Assembly: GCF_000720455.1 (NCBI RefSeq)
Contig: NZ_JOAK01000018.1
Location: forward strand, 103,332 to 167,331
Length of the DNA: 64,000 nucleotides
Direction: 5' to 3'
Source of the DNA: Streptomyces virginiae
Lineage (GTDB): Bacteria > Actinomycetota > Actinomycetes > Streptomycetales > Streptomycetaceae
A model generated the notes under the pieces. It was not told where the DNA came from, did no database searches, and was given only the letters and a program-made list of their open reading frames with translations. Both the position numbers and the translations under genes were made by a program. This document shows positions 6,196 to 14,971 of this stretch, piece after piece. The number at the start of each line of letters is the position of its first letter. Position 1 is the stretch's first letter.

Positions 6196-8871
6196 ATGGG
6201 GGATCTGCTCGTCCTCGTCCTGAGCGGTCTGGTCTCCGGCGCCCTGTACGCGCTGCTCGCCACCGGGCTGGTGCTCTCGTACTCGGCGTCCGGGCTGTTC
6301 AACTTCGCGCACGGGGCCACCGCCTACCTGTGCGCGCTCACCTTCTACGAACTGCACTCCGGGCTGGGCTGGCCGGCGGTCCCGGCGTCGCTGCTGGTGG
6401 TGTTCGTCCTCGCCCCCGGCCTCGGCTGGGGGCTGGACCGGCTGATGTTCCGGCGGCTCGCGCGGGTCGGCGAGACGGCGCAGATCGTGGCGACCATCGG
6501 GCTGCTGGTGGCCCTGCCCGCCGCCGGACTGTGGGCGGTCGAGCTGCTCGCGGACGCGGGCGTCCCGGTGAAGCCGGCGGAGAACCGGTTCGGGCTGCCG
6601 GGCGTCGGGCCGAGCCCGGCGAAGTCCTGGCAGCTCACGGACGGTGTCGGCATCGACTCCGACCAGCTGATCACCTGGGTGGTCACCGCGCTGGTGGCGG
6701 TGGCGCTGTGGGTGCTGATGCGGCACACGCGGATCGGGCTGCTGCTGCGGGCGGCCGTCGACAACCGCTCGCTGACCGAGCTGCGCGGGATCAGCGCCGA
6801 CCGGCTGTCGTCGGTGGCGTGGATGATCGCGTCGGTGCTGGCCGGGCTGGCGGGTGTGCTGGCGACCCCCCTGCTGGGGCTGTCGGCCCACGACTTCACG
6901 CTGTTCCTGTTCGTCTCGGCCACGGCGGCCGTCATCGGACGGTTCGCGTCCGTGCCGCTCGCCTTCGCGGGCGGGCTGGGGCTGGGGGTCCTGCAGAACC
7001 TGGTGGCCGGGTACGCGTCCTTCGCCGAATCCGTCACCGGCTTCCGTACGGCGGTGCCCTTCCTGATCCTGTTCGGCGGACTGCTCGTGCTGACCCGCAG
7101 GTCACGGACCGCGGGGGTCGCGGCCGTGGACGCCCCGCCGGTGGACCACCTGGCCGGGGCGTCCTGGGGGCGGCGGTGGGGGGTGTGGGCAGCGGGCGCC
7201 GCGCTGCTGTGCACCGCCTTCTACACGGTGACGACACCCTTCTGGACCGGGCTGCTGGCGCAAGGGCTGGCCGTGGCACTGGTGTTCATGTCCTTCACCG
7301 TGGTGACCGGGCTCGGGGCGATGGTGTCCCTCGCCCAGGGCACCTTCGTGACCGGGGCCGCGCTCGTGGCCGGGCTGCTGATGAGCCGGGGCTGGCCGTT
7401 CGTGGCCGCGCTGGCGGTCGGGACGTGCGCGGCGGCGCTGCTGGGGGCGCTGGTCGCGCTGCCGGCGCTGCGGCTGGGCGGCCGGTCGCTGGCGCTGGCC
7501 ACGCTGGCGCTGGCGTTCCTCGCCGACCAGGCGCTGTTCCAGCTGCGGTGGCTGCGCAACGGCGACACGGGCTGGTCGGTTCCGCGGCCGGTGGTCGGGC
7601 CGGTGGACCTGTCCGACGACCGGGCCCTGGGGGTGGCCCTGGTGGTGCTGGTCGCGCTGGTCGCCGCCGCTCTGACGGCGCTGCGCGCATCGCCGTCGGG
7701 GCGGGCGATGCTCGCGGTGCGGTCGGCCCCGGCGGCGGCCGTCGCCTCCGGGGTGTCCGTACTGCGCACGAAGCTGCTGCTGTTCACGCTGTCGGCCGGA
7801 CTGGCCGGCTTCGGGGGCGTGCTGTACGCCTCGTACAACACCCGGATCACGGCGACGGACTTCACGGCGATGACGGGGCTGGTGTGGCTGGCGGTCGTGG
7901 TGGCGGCGGGGGTGCGGCGCCCGCAGTACGCGGTGGTGGCGGGACTGGTGTACGCCGTGGCCCCGCGGCTGCTGTCCGACTACGTGACCGCGTCCGCGCA
8001 CCTGCCGGTGATCCTGTTCGGCCTGGCCGGCCTGGCCCTCGCCAACGACCCCGACGGGTACTGCGCGGCCGTCCCGGTACGGCTGGCGCGGCGGCGCGCC
8101 GCCGGGTCCCGGGGCTCCGCCCCGGACCCGTCGGGGCCCGCGCTCCCCAACCCCCGCGCCTCGCGGGCCGGCGAGGCCGATGCCGCCCTCGAACTGCGCG
8201 GCGTCACGGCCGGGTACGACGGCGGGCTCGTGCTGCACGGGGTCGATCTGGTCGTGCGGCGCGGGGAGATCCTCGCCGTGCTCGGGCCCAACGGGGCCGG
8301 GAAGAGCACCGCGTGCAAGGTCGCGGCCGGGCTGCTGCCCGTCACCGGCGGGGAGGTACGGATACGCGGCCGGGACGCGACCGGCGACGGGTCCGTGCGC
8401 CGGTCTCGGGCCGGGGTCCTGCTCGCCCCCGAGGGCCGGGGCATCTTCCCGTCGCTCACCATCGAGGAGAACCTGGCCCTGTACCTCAGGGAGCCCGACG
8501 CCCGGGCCGCCGTCTACGACCGCTTCCCCCGGCTCGCCGAGCGCCGCGGGGTCAGCGCCGGCGCCCTGTCCGGAGGGGAGCAGCAGATGCTGGCCCTGGC
8601 TCCGCTGCTGCAGCGGCCGCCCGCGGTGCTGATCGCCGACGAGCCCTCGCTCGGGCTGGCCCCGCGCGTGGCGGAGGAGGTGTACGCGCTGCTCACCGAA
8701 CTCCGCGACGCCGGCACCGCGCTGCTGCTGGTGGAAGAGAAGGCCGCCGGGATCCTGGGCGTCGCCGACACCGTGGCCTACCTCTCCCAGGGCCGGGTCT
8801 CCTGGTGCGGTCCGCGGGACGAGGTGGAGGCCGACCGGCTCACCGAGGCCTACCTGGGGATGGGGACATGA
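6196..8871 (+). CDS. LivH-LivM-LivF triple-fusion ABC transporter (two permeases plus ATPase)
   Basis: One 891-residue chain contains three parts usually made as separate proteins. Residues about 1-305 are a LivH-type permease (VSGALYALLATGLVLSYSASGLFNFAHGA). Residues about 330-620 are a LivM-type permease (FVMSFTVVTGLGAMVSLAQG-like core, ALRASPSGRAMLAVR loop). Residues about 665-891 are a LivF-type ATPase with Walker A GPNGAGKST near 698, signature LSGGEQQ near 791 and Walker B VLIADEPS near 811. A linker rich in Arg, Gly and Pro joins LivM to LivF. The reading frame is open throughout with normal codon bias, so the fusion is real. The gene overlaps the downstream ATPase gene by ATGA, indicating translational coupling. 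Confidence 0.93.
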   Translation: MGDLLVLVLSGLVSGALYALLATGLVLSYSASGLFNFAHGATAYLCALTFYELHSGLGWPAVPASLLVVFVLAPGLGWGLDRLMFRRLARVGETAQIVATIGLLVALPAAGLWAVELLADAGVPVKPAENRFGLPGVGPSPAKSWQLTDGVGIDSDQLITWVVTALVAVALWVLMRHTRIGLLLRAAVDNRSLTELRGISADRLSSVAWMIASVLAGLAGVLATPLLGLSAHDFTLFLFVSATAAVIGRFASVPLAFAGGLGLGVLQNLVAGYASFAESVTGFRTAVPFLILFGGLLVLTRRSRTAGVAAVDAPPVDHLAGASWGRRWGVWAAGAALLCTAFYTVTTPFWTGLLAQGLAVALVFMSFTVVTGLGAMVSLAQGTFVTGAALVAGLLMSRGWPFVAALAVGTCAAALLGALVALPALRLGGRSLALATLALAFLADQALFQLRWLRNGDTGWSVPRPVVGPVDLSDDRALGVALVVLVALVAAALTALRASPSGRAMLAVRSAPAAAVASGVSVLRTKLLLFTLSAGLAGFGGVLYASYNTRITATDFTAMTGLVWLAVVVAAGVRRPQYAVVAGLVYAVAPRLLSDYVTASAHLPVILFGLAGLALANDPDGYCAAVPVRLARRRAAGSRGSAPDPSGPALPNPRASRAGEADAALELRGVTAGYDGGLVLHGVDLVVRRGEILAVLGPNGAGKSTACKVAAGLLPVTGGEVRIRGRDATGDGSVRRSRAGVLLAPEGRGIFPSLTIEENLALYLREPDARAAVYDRFPRLAERRGVSAGALSGGEQQMLALAPLLQRPPAVLIADEPSLGLAPRVAEEVYALLTELRDAGTALLLVEEKAAGILGVADTVAYLSQGRVSWCGPRDEVEADRLTEAYLGMGT

Positions 8872-9638
8872 ACGGCTACGTGCTCCACGCGGGCGGCGTC
8901 GGCGTGCGCTTCGGCGGCGTCCGGGCGCTGAGCGGGGTGGACCTCGGGATCCGGGCGGGCGAGGTGTGCGGGCTGATCGGACCCAACGGGGCCGGGAAGA
9001 CCACGCTCTTCGACGTCCTGTCGGGGATCCGCCGGCCGGACCGGGGGCGGGTCCTGCTGGACGGGGCGGACATCACGCGCCGCTCCCCCGTCTGGCGGGC
9101 CCGGCACGGGATGCGCCGGACGTTCCAGCGCCAGCAGCTGTTCGGGCAGCTCAGCGTGGCCGACAACGTGCTGGTGGCGCAGGAGTGGCGGGGCGGCGGG
9201 GGCGGGCCGGCCGCCGACCTCCTCGCCCTCCCGTCCCGGCGCGCCCGGGAGCGGGCCCGCCGGGTGCGCGCCGAGCGGGTGCTGGACGACTGCGGGATCG
9301 GCGCGCTGGGGACCTCGTACGCGGGCGGATTGCCCGTCGGGCAGGCCCGGATGGTCGAGCTGGCGCGCGCGGTGGCCGATCCGCCGCGGGTGCTGCTGCT
9401 GGACGAGCCGGCGTCCGGGATGTCGGCGCCCGAGCGCGAGCAGCTCGCGGCGGTGGTGCGGCGGCTGGCGGCGCAGGACGGCTGCGCGGTGCTGCTGGTC
9501 GAGCACAACGTGGCCTTCGTGATGGACCTCTGTACGCGGGTGGTCGTACTGGACCTCGGTACGGTGCTGGCCGAGGGCACGCCGGCCGAGGTGCGGGCGG
9601 ACCCGCTGGTGCGGGAGGCGTACCTCGGGGCTGCCTAG
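8868..9638 (+). CDS. LivG-type ABC transporter ATP-binding protein
   Basis: This 256-residue ATPase is the second nucleotide-binding subunit of the Liv-type importer, paired with the LivF domain fused to the permease. Walker A GPNGAGKTT lies near residue 38 and Walker B VLLLDEPASGM near 174; the switch histidine is in VEHNVAFVMD. The LivG-specific insertion RRTFQRQQLFGQLSVADNVLVA is present. The signature region reads GGLPVGQARMVELARA, somewhat divergent from the usual LPYG-type LivG signature. Its ATG overlaps the stop codon of the fusion gene (ATGA), so it is the last gene of the three-gene operon; a stem-loop follows at 9675-9712. Confidence 0.92.
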   Translation: MNGYVLHAGGVGVRFGGVRALSGVDLGIRAGEVCGLIGPNGAGKTTLFDVLSGIRRPDRGRVLLDGADITRRSPVWRARHGMRRTFQRQQLFGQLSVADNVLVAQEWRGGGGGPAADLLALPSRRARERARRVRAERVLDDCGIGALGTSYAGGLPVGQARMVELARAVADPPRVLLLDEPASGMSAPEREQLAAVVRRLAAQDGCAVLLVEHNVAFVMDLCTRVVVLDLGTVLAEGTPAEVRADPLVREAYLGAA

Positions 9639-9674
9639 GGGGTGTCCCGGGGCATGATCCGGCCGGCGGGAATA

Positions 9675-9712
9675 CGTCGTGCGAGGGGCCGGTTGTCGCC
9701 CCTCGTACGACG
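9675..9712. terminator. Stem-loop after the Liv-type operon
   Basis: Two 14-base arms (CGTCGTGCGAGGGG and CCCCTCGTACGACG) pair with a single G.T wobble around a 10-base loop. It lies 36 bases after the livG stop and about 47 bases before the next start, so it is a probable factor-independent terminator without a clear U tract. Confidence 0.55.
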
Positions 9713-9758
9713 CTGTACCACCGCGCACCAACGCGCCGACGTGAGGGAACGACCCGAC

Positions 9759-10607
9759 GTGAACCAGGTCCCGGCCATCAAGCTCAACAACGGCACGCTC
9801 ATGCCCCAGCTCGGCTACGGCGTCTGGCAGGTGCCGGACGCCGAGGCGGAGCGCGCCGTGGGAACGGCCCTGGAGGCCGGTTACCGCAGCATCGACACGG
9901 CCGCGATCTACGGCAACGAGCGGGGCACGGGCAAGGCCATCGCCGCCTCCGGGCTGCCGCGCGAGGAACTGTTCGTCACCACCAAGCTGTGGAACGGTCC
10001 GAAGCAGACGTGGGGCCGCGACGCGGTGCTGCGCGCCTTCGACGACTCCCTCGCCAAGCTGGGTCTCGACCACGTGGACCTGTACCTGATCCACTGGCCG
10101 CGCCCGATGCGCGACGACTTCGTCGCCATCTGGAAGACCTTCGAGGAGATCGCGGCGAGCGGCCGCGCCAAGGCGGTCGGCGTGTCGAACTTCCGCACCG
10201 AGGACCTGGACCGGATCGCCGCCGAGAGCTCCCTGGTGCCGGCCGTCAACCAGGTCGAGCTGCACCCGCTGCACCCGCAGGCCGCACTGCGCGCCGAGCA
10301 CGCCGCGCGCGGGATCGTCACCGAGGCCTGGTCGCCGCTGGGCCAGGGCAAGGAGCTGCTCACGCTCCCGGCCGTCACCGCGATCGCCGAGGGGCACGGC
10401 CGCAGCGCCGCGCAGGTGGTGCTGCGCTGGCACCTCCAGCACGGGAACGTCGTGATCCCGAAGTCGGTGACCCCCGCCCGCATCCGGGAGAACCTGGACG
10501 TCTTCGGCTTCGAGCTGGACGCCGCCGAGACGGCCGCGCTGGACGCCCTGGGCGCGGGCGCGGCGGCCCGCCGAATCGGCCCGGACCCGGCCGAATTCGA
10601 CGTGTGA
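9759..10607 (+). CDS. Aldo/keto reductase
   Basis: The 282-residue protein is an NADPH-dependent aldo/keto reductase with a TIM-barrel fold, of the 2,5-diketo-gluconate reductase-like group. Conserved features are LNNGTLMPQLGYGVWQV, the catalytic Asp and Tyr in SIDTAAIYGNE, the Lys in VTTKLWN, the His in YLIHWPRP, and the NADP-binding IPKSVTPARIREN near the C-terminus. The GTG at 9759 follows GAGGGAAC and gives the usual family N-terminus; an upstream in-frame start at 9642 would add a 39-residue arginine-rich extension unlike the family. The physiological substrate is unknown. It precedes the small beta-trefoil gene by ten bases and may be co-transcribed with it. Confidence 0.92.
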   Translation: MNQVPAIKLNNGTLMPQLGYGVWQVPDAEAERAVGTALEAGYRSIDTAAIYGNERGTGKAIAASGLPREELFVTTKLWNGPKQTWGRDAVLRAFDDSLAKLGLDHVDLYLIHWPRPMRDDFVAIWKTFEEIAASGRAKAVGVSNFRTEDLDRIAAESSLVPAVNQVELHPLHPQAALRAEHAARGIVTEAWSPLGQGKELLTLPAVTAIAEGHGRSAAQVVLRWHLQHGNVVIPKSVTPARIRENLDVFGFELDAAETAALDALGAGAAARRIGPDPAEFDV

Positions 10608-10617
10608 GGACGGGCGG

Positions 10618-11043
10618 GTGAACCTTCCCGAAGGGCTCTACCGGATCCGCAACGTGGCCAGCGCCCTGGTGCTCCAGCTGGAGGGCGCCTCCCGGGTGCG
10701 GGTCGGTCCGGACGGGCCGCCCGCTCCGGCGGCCGCCCGCCGGTGGCTGATCGCGCCGGTGCACAGCGGCGGCGGGATCTTCCACGTGGTGAGCGAGGAC
10801 AACGAACGGCGCCTTGACGTGGCGAACGCGTCCACGGACAGCGGCGCCCGGGTGCAGGTGTGGCGGGCCAACGCCTTCGGCGCGCAGGAGTGGATCGTCG
10901 AGGAGCACCTCGACGATCCGGGGGTGGTGTCCCTGATCGCCTGCATCAGCGGCCTGCTGCTGGAGGCCGACGCGGAGGGCCGGGTCCGGCAGGGCGAGGA
11001 CACCGACTCCCCGTCGCAGTGGTGGCGGCTGGAACCGGCGTAG
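10618..11043 (+). CDS. Small beta-trefoil (ricin-B lectin-like) protein
   Basis: This 141-residue protein starts MNLPEGLYRIRNVASALVLQLEG and contains repeated short motifs of the type G(L/I)YRIRN..S, W.(A)NAFGAQEWIVE and GLLLEADAEGRVRQ. These resemble the QxW-type repeats of ricin-B/RICIN or I66-like beta-trefoil domains. There is no signal peptide, so it is probably cytoplasmic. It may bind a carbohydrate or protein ligand, but no ligand-contact residues can be assigned with confidence. The GTG start is ten bases after the aldo/keto reductase stop, with GAGG upstream. A strong hairpin separates it from the convergent methyltransferase gene. Confidence 0.7.
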   Translation: MNLPEGLYRIRNVASALVLQLEGASRVRVGPDGPPAPAAARRWLIAPVHSGGGIFHVVSEDNERRLDVANASTDSGARVQVWRANAFGAQEWIVEEHLDDPGVVSLIACISGLLLEADAEGRVRQGEDTDSPSQWWRLEPA

Positions 11044-11050
11044 GGGCCGG

Positions 11051-11087
11051 CCCGGCGGGCCCGGCCGTGGCGCCGGGCCCGCCCGGG
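11051..11087. terminator. Bidirectional terminator hairpin
   Basis: An 11-bp perfect stem (GCGGGCCCGGC with GCCGGGCCCGC) extends by four further pairs past a one-base bulge. It lies between the convergent stop codons at 11043 and 11092 and can serve both transcripts. Confidence 0.6.
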
Positions 11088-11091
11088 GCGG

Positions 11092-11856
11092 TCATGTGCG
11101 GACGAAGCTCCGCAGGCGGTACGTCGGCTCCGGGCGCGGGGCGTCCTGGTCGGGCAGCAGTTCCAGCCGGGCCGCCAGCTCCGGTGCGGTGATGCCGCGC
11201 GGGACGATGCGTGAGGCGTACCGCCCGGCGAGCAGCGCCTCGGCGGAGCCGCGCGGGGTGCGGCCCTGGCCGTGGCCGGTGAAGCGGGCCTCGCCGCCGG
11301 GGCGCAGGCCCGCCCGGGACGCGTGGGCCTCGACCTCTCCGGAGGCGTCCGAGGGGGTCGGGGTCAGGTGCGCGGCGAACACGGCGTCGATGTCGCTGCC
11401 GACGTCGTGCGCGGAGTCCTTGTCCACGGTGGTGACGAGGACCCCGCCGGGCCGCAGCACCCGGGCGGCCTCGGCGATCACCGCGGGCACCAGTCCCGGC
11501 TCCCGCAGCAGGTGCAGCAGCCACACCGCGCTCACCGCGTCCAGCGAGCCCGAGCGCACGGGCAGCCGGGCGGCGTCGGCGAGGGCCACGGGGACGCCGC
11601 GGCGCAGCGCCGCGCCGGCCATGCCGTGGGAGGCGTCGGCGCCCAGGACGCGCAGTCCTGGGCGTCCCAGCCGGGCGGTGACGATGCCCGTGCCGCAGCC
11701 GAGGTCGAGGAGGGTGGCCACCTCGGCCGGGAGGAGGCTGAGGACGGCCGCCGCGGCGGCCTCGGCGCGCGGGGTGCCGCCGCGGGAGGCGTCGTAGACC
11801 TCGGCCTCGGCGTCGTAGTCGAGCAGGGGTTTCGCGGTCGGTATGTGCGTGGTCAT
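11092..11856 (-). CDS. Class I SAM-dependent methyltransferase
   Basis: The 254-residue protein has the Rossmann-type SAM-binding motif LLDLGCGTGIVTARL near residue 50. It also has LGADASHGM (motif post I), VALADAARLPVRSGSLDAV (motif II) and VLRPGGVLVTTVD (motif III). It therefore belongs to the Methyltransf_11 type, which methylates small molecules. The substrate cannot be inferred. Its start overlaps the stop codon of the pterin dehydratase gene (ATGA), so the two are translationally coupled. This pairing suggests, but does not prove, a link with a pterin- or aromatic-related metabolite. Confidence 0.88.
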   Translation of the reverse strand: MTTHIPTAKPLLDYDAEAEVYDASRGGTPRAEAAAAAVLSLLPAEVATLLDLGCGTGIVTARLGRPGLRVLGADASHGMAGAALRRGVPVALADAARLPVRSGSLDAVSAVWLLHLLREPGLVPAVIAEAARVLRPGGVLVTTVDKDSAHDVGSDIDAVFAAHLTPTPSDASGEVEAHASRAGLRPGGEARFTGHGQGRTPRGSAEALLAGRYASRIVPRGITAPELAARLELLPDQDAPRPEPTYRLRSFVRT

Positions 11857-12161
11857 CAGCTCGCGCCGTGGGCGGGGGCGAGGGACTCGACGCGCTCGGC
11901 GAGGGCGAAGTCGTTCTCCGTCACCACGCCTCCGGCGTCGTGGCTGTTCACGGAGAGCCGCACCGTGTTGTAACCGAGCGTCAGATCGGAGTGGTGGTTC
12001 AACTCCTCCTGGACGGAGGCGATGTGGGCGACCAGGGCGCTCGCGGCGAAATGCGTGCCCAGGCGGTAGGTACGGATGATCCGGTCGTCCTCGAAGGCCC
12101 AGCCGGGAAGTTCCCGCAACCGGTCCTCGATCTCCTTCTGCGACAGCGGTTCACTCGGCAT
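11856..12161 (-). CDS. 4a-hydroxytetrahydrobiopterin dehydratase (pterin-4a-carbinolamine dehydratase)
   Basis: The 101-residue length and the sequence fit the PCD/DCoH family, which dehydrates 4a-hydroxytetrahydropterin so that the cofactor of aromatic amino acid hydroxylases can be recycled. The active-site signature around residues 48-70 (VQEELNHHSDLTLGYNTVRLSV) contains the conserved His-His pair, and HDAGGVVTENDFALAERV follows. It is a cytoplasmic enzyme. No aromatic amino acid hydroxylase gene is present in this window, so its partner is elsewhere or the protein is used for another pterin. It is the first gene of a two-gene operon with the methyltransferase. Confidence 0.92.
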   Translation of the reverse strand: MPSEPLSQKEIEDRLRELPGWAFEDDRIIRTYRLGTHFAASALVAHIASVQEELNHHSDLTLGYNTVRLSVNSHDAGGVVTENDFALAERVESLAPAHGAS

Positions 12162-12306
12162 GCACCGGCTCCTTTTCCCCGTGACGTGTAGTCAAGGTTC
12201 CCACAGTGCACGCCGGAGCGAACCTTTCGCGCCATAGTGCGCTCGGGTACTTCTGCACCTTCCGCCCCCGGCGGCCGCCCCCTAGGCTCCTGCGCCGGAC
12301 GTGACT

Positions 12307-12321
12307 GTTACCAGCGGTAAC
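12307..12321. promoter_or_regulatory. 15-bp inverted repeat upstream of flavoprotein gene
   Basis: GTTACC-AGC-GGTAAC is a perfect inverted repeat ending 15 bases before the ATG at 12337, overlapping the leader. It resembles the GTTACCGGCGAG part of the operator candidates at 52598 and 55719. It is a probable repressor site, but the regulator is unknown. Confidence 0.4.
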
Positions 12322-12336
12322 GAAGGGGCATTCGCC

Positions 12337-14130
12337 ATGGCCGGCACCGGGAGTTCCAGGCGTACGTTCATCGCGGGCACGGGCGCCGCGGCCCTGTCGG
12401 CCCAGGCCGCGGCGGCCCTGGCGGCTCCGACGGCGGCCGCCGCGCCCGCCGGGGCACCGGCCGCGCCGAACGGCCGGCGCGTCGCCGTACTGGGAGGCGG
12501 GGTGGCGGGGATGACCGCGGCGCACGAACTCGCCGAGCGCGGCTACGCCGTCACCGTGTACGAGCGCCGGGCGCTCGGCGGCAAGGCCCGCAGCATGGAC
12601 GTACCGGGCAGCGCCCGCGGCGGCCGCAGGCCGCTTCCCGCGGAACACGGCTTCCGCTTCATCCCCGGCATCTACCACAACCTGCCCGACACCATGCGGC
12701 GCATCCCCTTCGCCGGCAACGCGAACGGCGTGTGGGACAACCTGGTGGCCCCGCCCGAGATGATGTTCGCCCGCACCGGGGGCCGCGAGGACCTGCGCGG
12801 CCCCATCCCCTGGCCCGGCCACTCCCCCGCCCCGCTCACGCCCGACGAGGTACGGCGCGCCCTGTCGGGCATCCTGCAGACCCTGGTCAGGCTGCCTCCG
12901 CACGAGACGGCGTACTTCGTCGACCGCGTGCTGGTCTTCCTCACCAGCTGCGACGAGCGGCGGGCCGAGGTCTGGGAGCACGTCCCGTGGTGGGAGTTCA
13001 CCCGGGCCGCGCGGATGTCGAACGAGTACCAGCGCATCCTGGCCGTCGGCGTCACCCGCAACATCGTGGCGACCAAGGCGGAGGAGGCCTCCACCCGCAC
13101 GGTCGGCACCCTCGGCGAGGCCTTCGTCTTCAACCTCCTGGGCCGCGGGGCGGACGGCCCGCCGGACCGGATCCTCAACCTGCCGACCAACGAGGCGTGG
13201 ATCGACCCGTGGGAGGCCCATCTGCGCTCCCTCGGGGTGGAGTTCAGGATCGGCTGGACCGTACGGGAGGTGCAGTACGCCGGCGGCCGGGTGAGCGGGG
13301 TCGCGGTCGAGGGCCCCGACGGCGCCCGGCAGACCGTGACCGCCGACCACTACGTCAGCGCGCTGCCCGTCGAGCACGCCCGGCGCACCTGGAGCCCGGG
13401 GCTGCGCGCCGCCGACCCGATGCTGGGGCGCTGCGACAGGCTCCGGACCGACTGGATGACCGGCATCCAGTTCTATCTGACCGAACGGGCCCCGCTGGTG
13501 CACGGCCATCTCAACTGCATCGATTCGCCGTGGTCGTTGACGGCGATCCAGCAGGCCGAGCACTGGCCGGCGCGGGACTTCCCCGCCGACTACGGGGACG
13601 GGGCGGCGGTCGACTGCCTGTCGGTGGACATCTCCGAGTGGGACAAGCCGGGGATCCTGTACGGCAGGACGGCCAAGCAGTGCACCCGCGACGAGGTGGC
13701 GCGCGAGGTGTGGGCCCAGCTGAAGGCCTCCCTCAACGACACCGGCAGGACGCTGCTGTCCGACACGAAGCTGCACTCGTGGTTCCTGGACCCCGGCGTG
13801 GACGGGCTCGGCACCCCGAACCCCACCAACCAGGACGAGCTGCTGATCCACCCGGTCGGCACCCTCGCCAACCGGCCGAGCGCGGGCACGCGCGTCGCGA
13901 ACTTCTTCCTCAGCGGGGACTACGTCGCCGTCGACATCGACCTCGCGACGATGGAGGGCGCAAACGCCTCCGCCCGCGCGGCCGTCAACAGCCTCCTGGA
14001 CCGGGACGGTTCCACGGCCCCGCGGTGCACCGTACGGCCCCTGTACCGGGCGCCGGAGATGGAGTCCGCCAAGCGGCACGACCTGTGGCGCCACCGCCTC
14101 GGCCTGCGCAACGTCTTCGATGTCGGCTGA
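12337..14130 (+). CDS. Tat-exported FAD-dependent oxidoreductase (amine oxidase/phytoene desaturase/HpnE-like)
   Basis: The 597-residue protein begins with a twin-arginine signal peptide (GSSRRTFIAGTGAAALSAQAAAALAAPTAAAAPA), so a folded flavoprotein should be exported. The FAD dinucleotide-binding motif VAVLGGGVAGMTAAHELAERGYAV lies near residue 50, with YERRALGGKARS after it, as in phytoene desaturase, amine oxidase and hydroxysqualene dehydroxylase relatives. The C-terminal FAD-contact region reads FFLSGDYVAVDIDLATMEGANASARAAVN. ATG 12337 is preceded by GAAGGGG; GTG 12301 would add 12 residues ahead of the twin arginines. Other hopanoid genes are not next to it, so a hydroxysqualene role is uncertain. 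The substrate is unknown. Confidence 0.85.
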   Translation: MAGTGSSRRTFIAGTGAAALSAQAAAALAAPTAAAAPAGAPAAPNGRRVAVLGGGVAGMTAAHELAERGYAVTVYERRALGGKARSMDVPGSARGGRRPLPAEHGFRFIPGIYHNLPDTMRRIPFAGNANGVWDNLVAPPEMMFARTGGREDLRGPIPWPGHSPAPLTPDEVRRALSGILQTLVRLPPHETAYFVDRVLVFLTSCDERRAEVWEHVPWWEFTRAARMSNEYQRILAVGVTRNIVATKAEEASTRTVGTLGEAFVFNLLGRGADGPPDRILNLPTNEAWIDPWEAHLRSLGVEFRIGWTVREVQYAGGRVSGVAVEGPDGARQTVTADHYVSALPVEHARRTWSPGLRAADPMLGRCDRLRTDWMTGIQFYLTERAPLVHGHLNCIDSPWSLTAIQQAEHWPARDFPADYGDGAAVDCLSVDISEWDKPGILYGRTAKQCTRDEVAREVWAQLKASLNDTGRTLLSDTKLHSWFLDPGVDGLGTPNPTNQDELLIHPVGTLANRPSAGTRVANFFLSGDYVAVDIDLATMEGANASARAAVNSLLDRDGSTAPRCTVRPLYRAPEMESAKRHDLWRHRLGLRNVFDVG

Positions 14131-14176
14131 CCGCGGCGCAGGGCCCGCCCCAGGGGGCTCGGCTACCGTCGGAGCC

Positions 14177-14971
14177 ATGACCACCTCGACGCCCACGGTC
14201 GGCGCCCTGCTCCGCACATGGCGGGAGCGGCGCGGCATCAGCCAGCTGGAGCTGGCGGGCCGCGCCGACTCCTCGTCCCGGCACATCAGCTTCATCGAGA
14301 CGGGGCGGTCCCGGCCGAGCGAGGAGATGGTGCTGAGGCTCGCCGACCGCCTCGACGTCCCGGTGCGGGAGCGCAACGCCCTGCTGCTGGCGGCCGGTTA
14401 CGCCCCGCACTACGCGCAGACCGCGCTGGACGACCCGTCGATGGAGACGCTGCGCGAGGGCATCGAGCGGCTGCTGACCGGGTACGAGCCCTATCCCGCC
14501 CTGGTCGTGGACGCCACCTACGACGTCGTCGCCGCCAACCGGGGCATCCTGATGCTGCTGGACGGCCTGCCGGAGCACCTGCTGACGCCGCCGCTGAACG
14601 CGATGCGGATCACCCTGCACCCCGAGGGCCTGGCGCCGAGGATCCGCAACCTCCGCGAGTGGCGCGGGCACCTGCTCGCCCAGATGGAGCGGCAGATCGC
14701 GCTGGCCCGCTCCGAGCCGCTGCGCGCGCTGTACGAGGAGGTGTCCTCCTATCCGGTGGCCGAACGCCCCGGCGACGGCGCACCGGAGGAGCCCGTCCCC
14801 TACATCGCGCTGCCGCTGGTCATCGAGCACGACGGCCACCTGCTGTCCTTCGTGTCGTCCATCGCGACCTTCAACACCCCGATGGACGTGACCGTCGCCG
14901 AGCTGGCCATCGAGACGATGCTCCCGGCCGACCCGGCGACGGTGAAGTACCTGCGCTCACTCGGCGACTGA
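14177..14971 (+). CDS. XRE-family regulator with MmyB-like ligand-binding domain
   Basis: The 264-residue protein has an N-terminal helix-turn-helix at about residues 7-65 (LLRTWRERRGISQLELAGRADSSSRHISFIETG). This is followed by a PAS-like MmyB ligand-binding domain (LTGYEPYPALVVDATYDVVAANRG, TLHPEGLAPRI, PVPYIALPLVIEHDGHLLSFVSSIATFNTP). MmyB-type regulators bind fatty-acid-like ligands and commonly control nearby oxidoreductases. The ATG at 14177 follows GGAG. The gene lies 46 bases downstream of the Tat flavoprotein on the same strand. Its stop codon overlaps the 3' end of the convergent membrane protein gene by 15 bases. Confidence 0.9.
   Translation: MTTSTPTVGALLRTWRERRGISQLELAGRADSSSRHISFIETGRSRPSEEMVLRLADRLDVPVRERNALLLAAGYAPHYAQTALDDPSMETLREGIERLLTGYEPYPALVVDATYDVVAANRGILMLLDGLPEHLLTPPLNAMRITLHPEGLAPRIRNLREWRGHLLAQMERQIALARSEPLRALYEEVSSYPVAERPGDGAPEEPVPYIALPLVIEHDGHLLSFVSSIATFNTPMDVTVAELAIETMLPADPATVKYLRSLGD

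Noticed and set aside
12337..14971. Hopanoid or carotenoid biosynthetic cluster
   Set aside because: Only one desaturase-like flavoprotein is present; no squalene, phytoene or terpene synthase gene accompanies it in the window.
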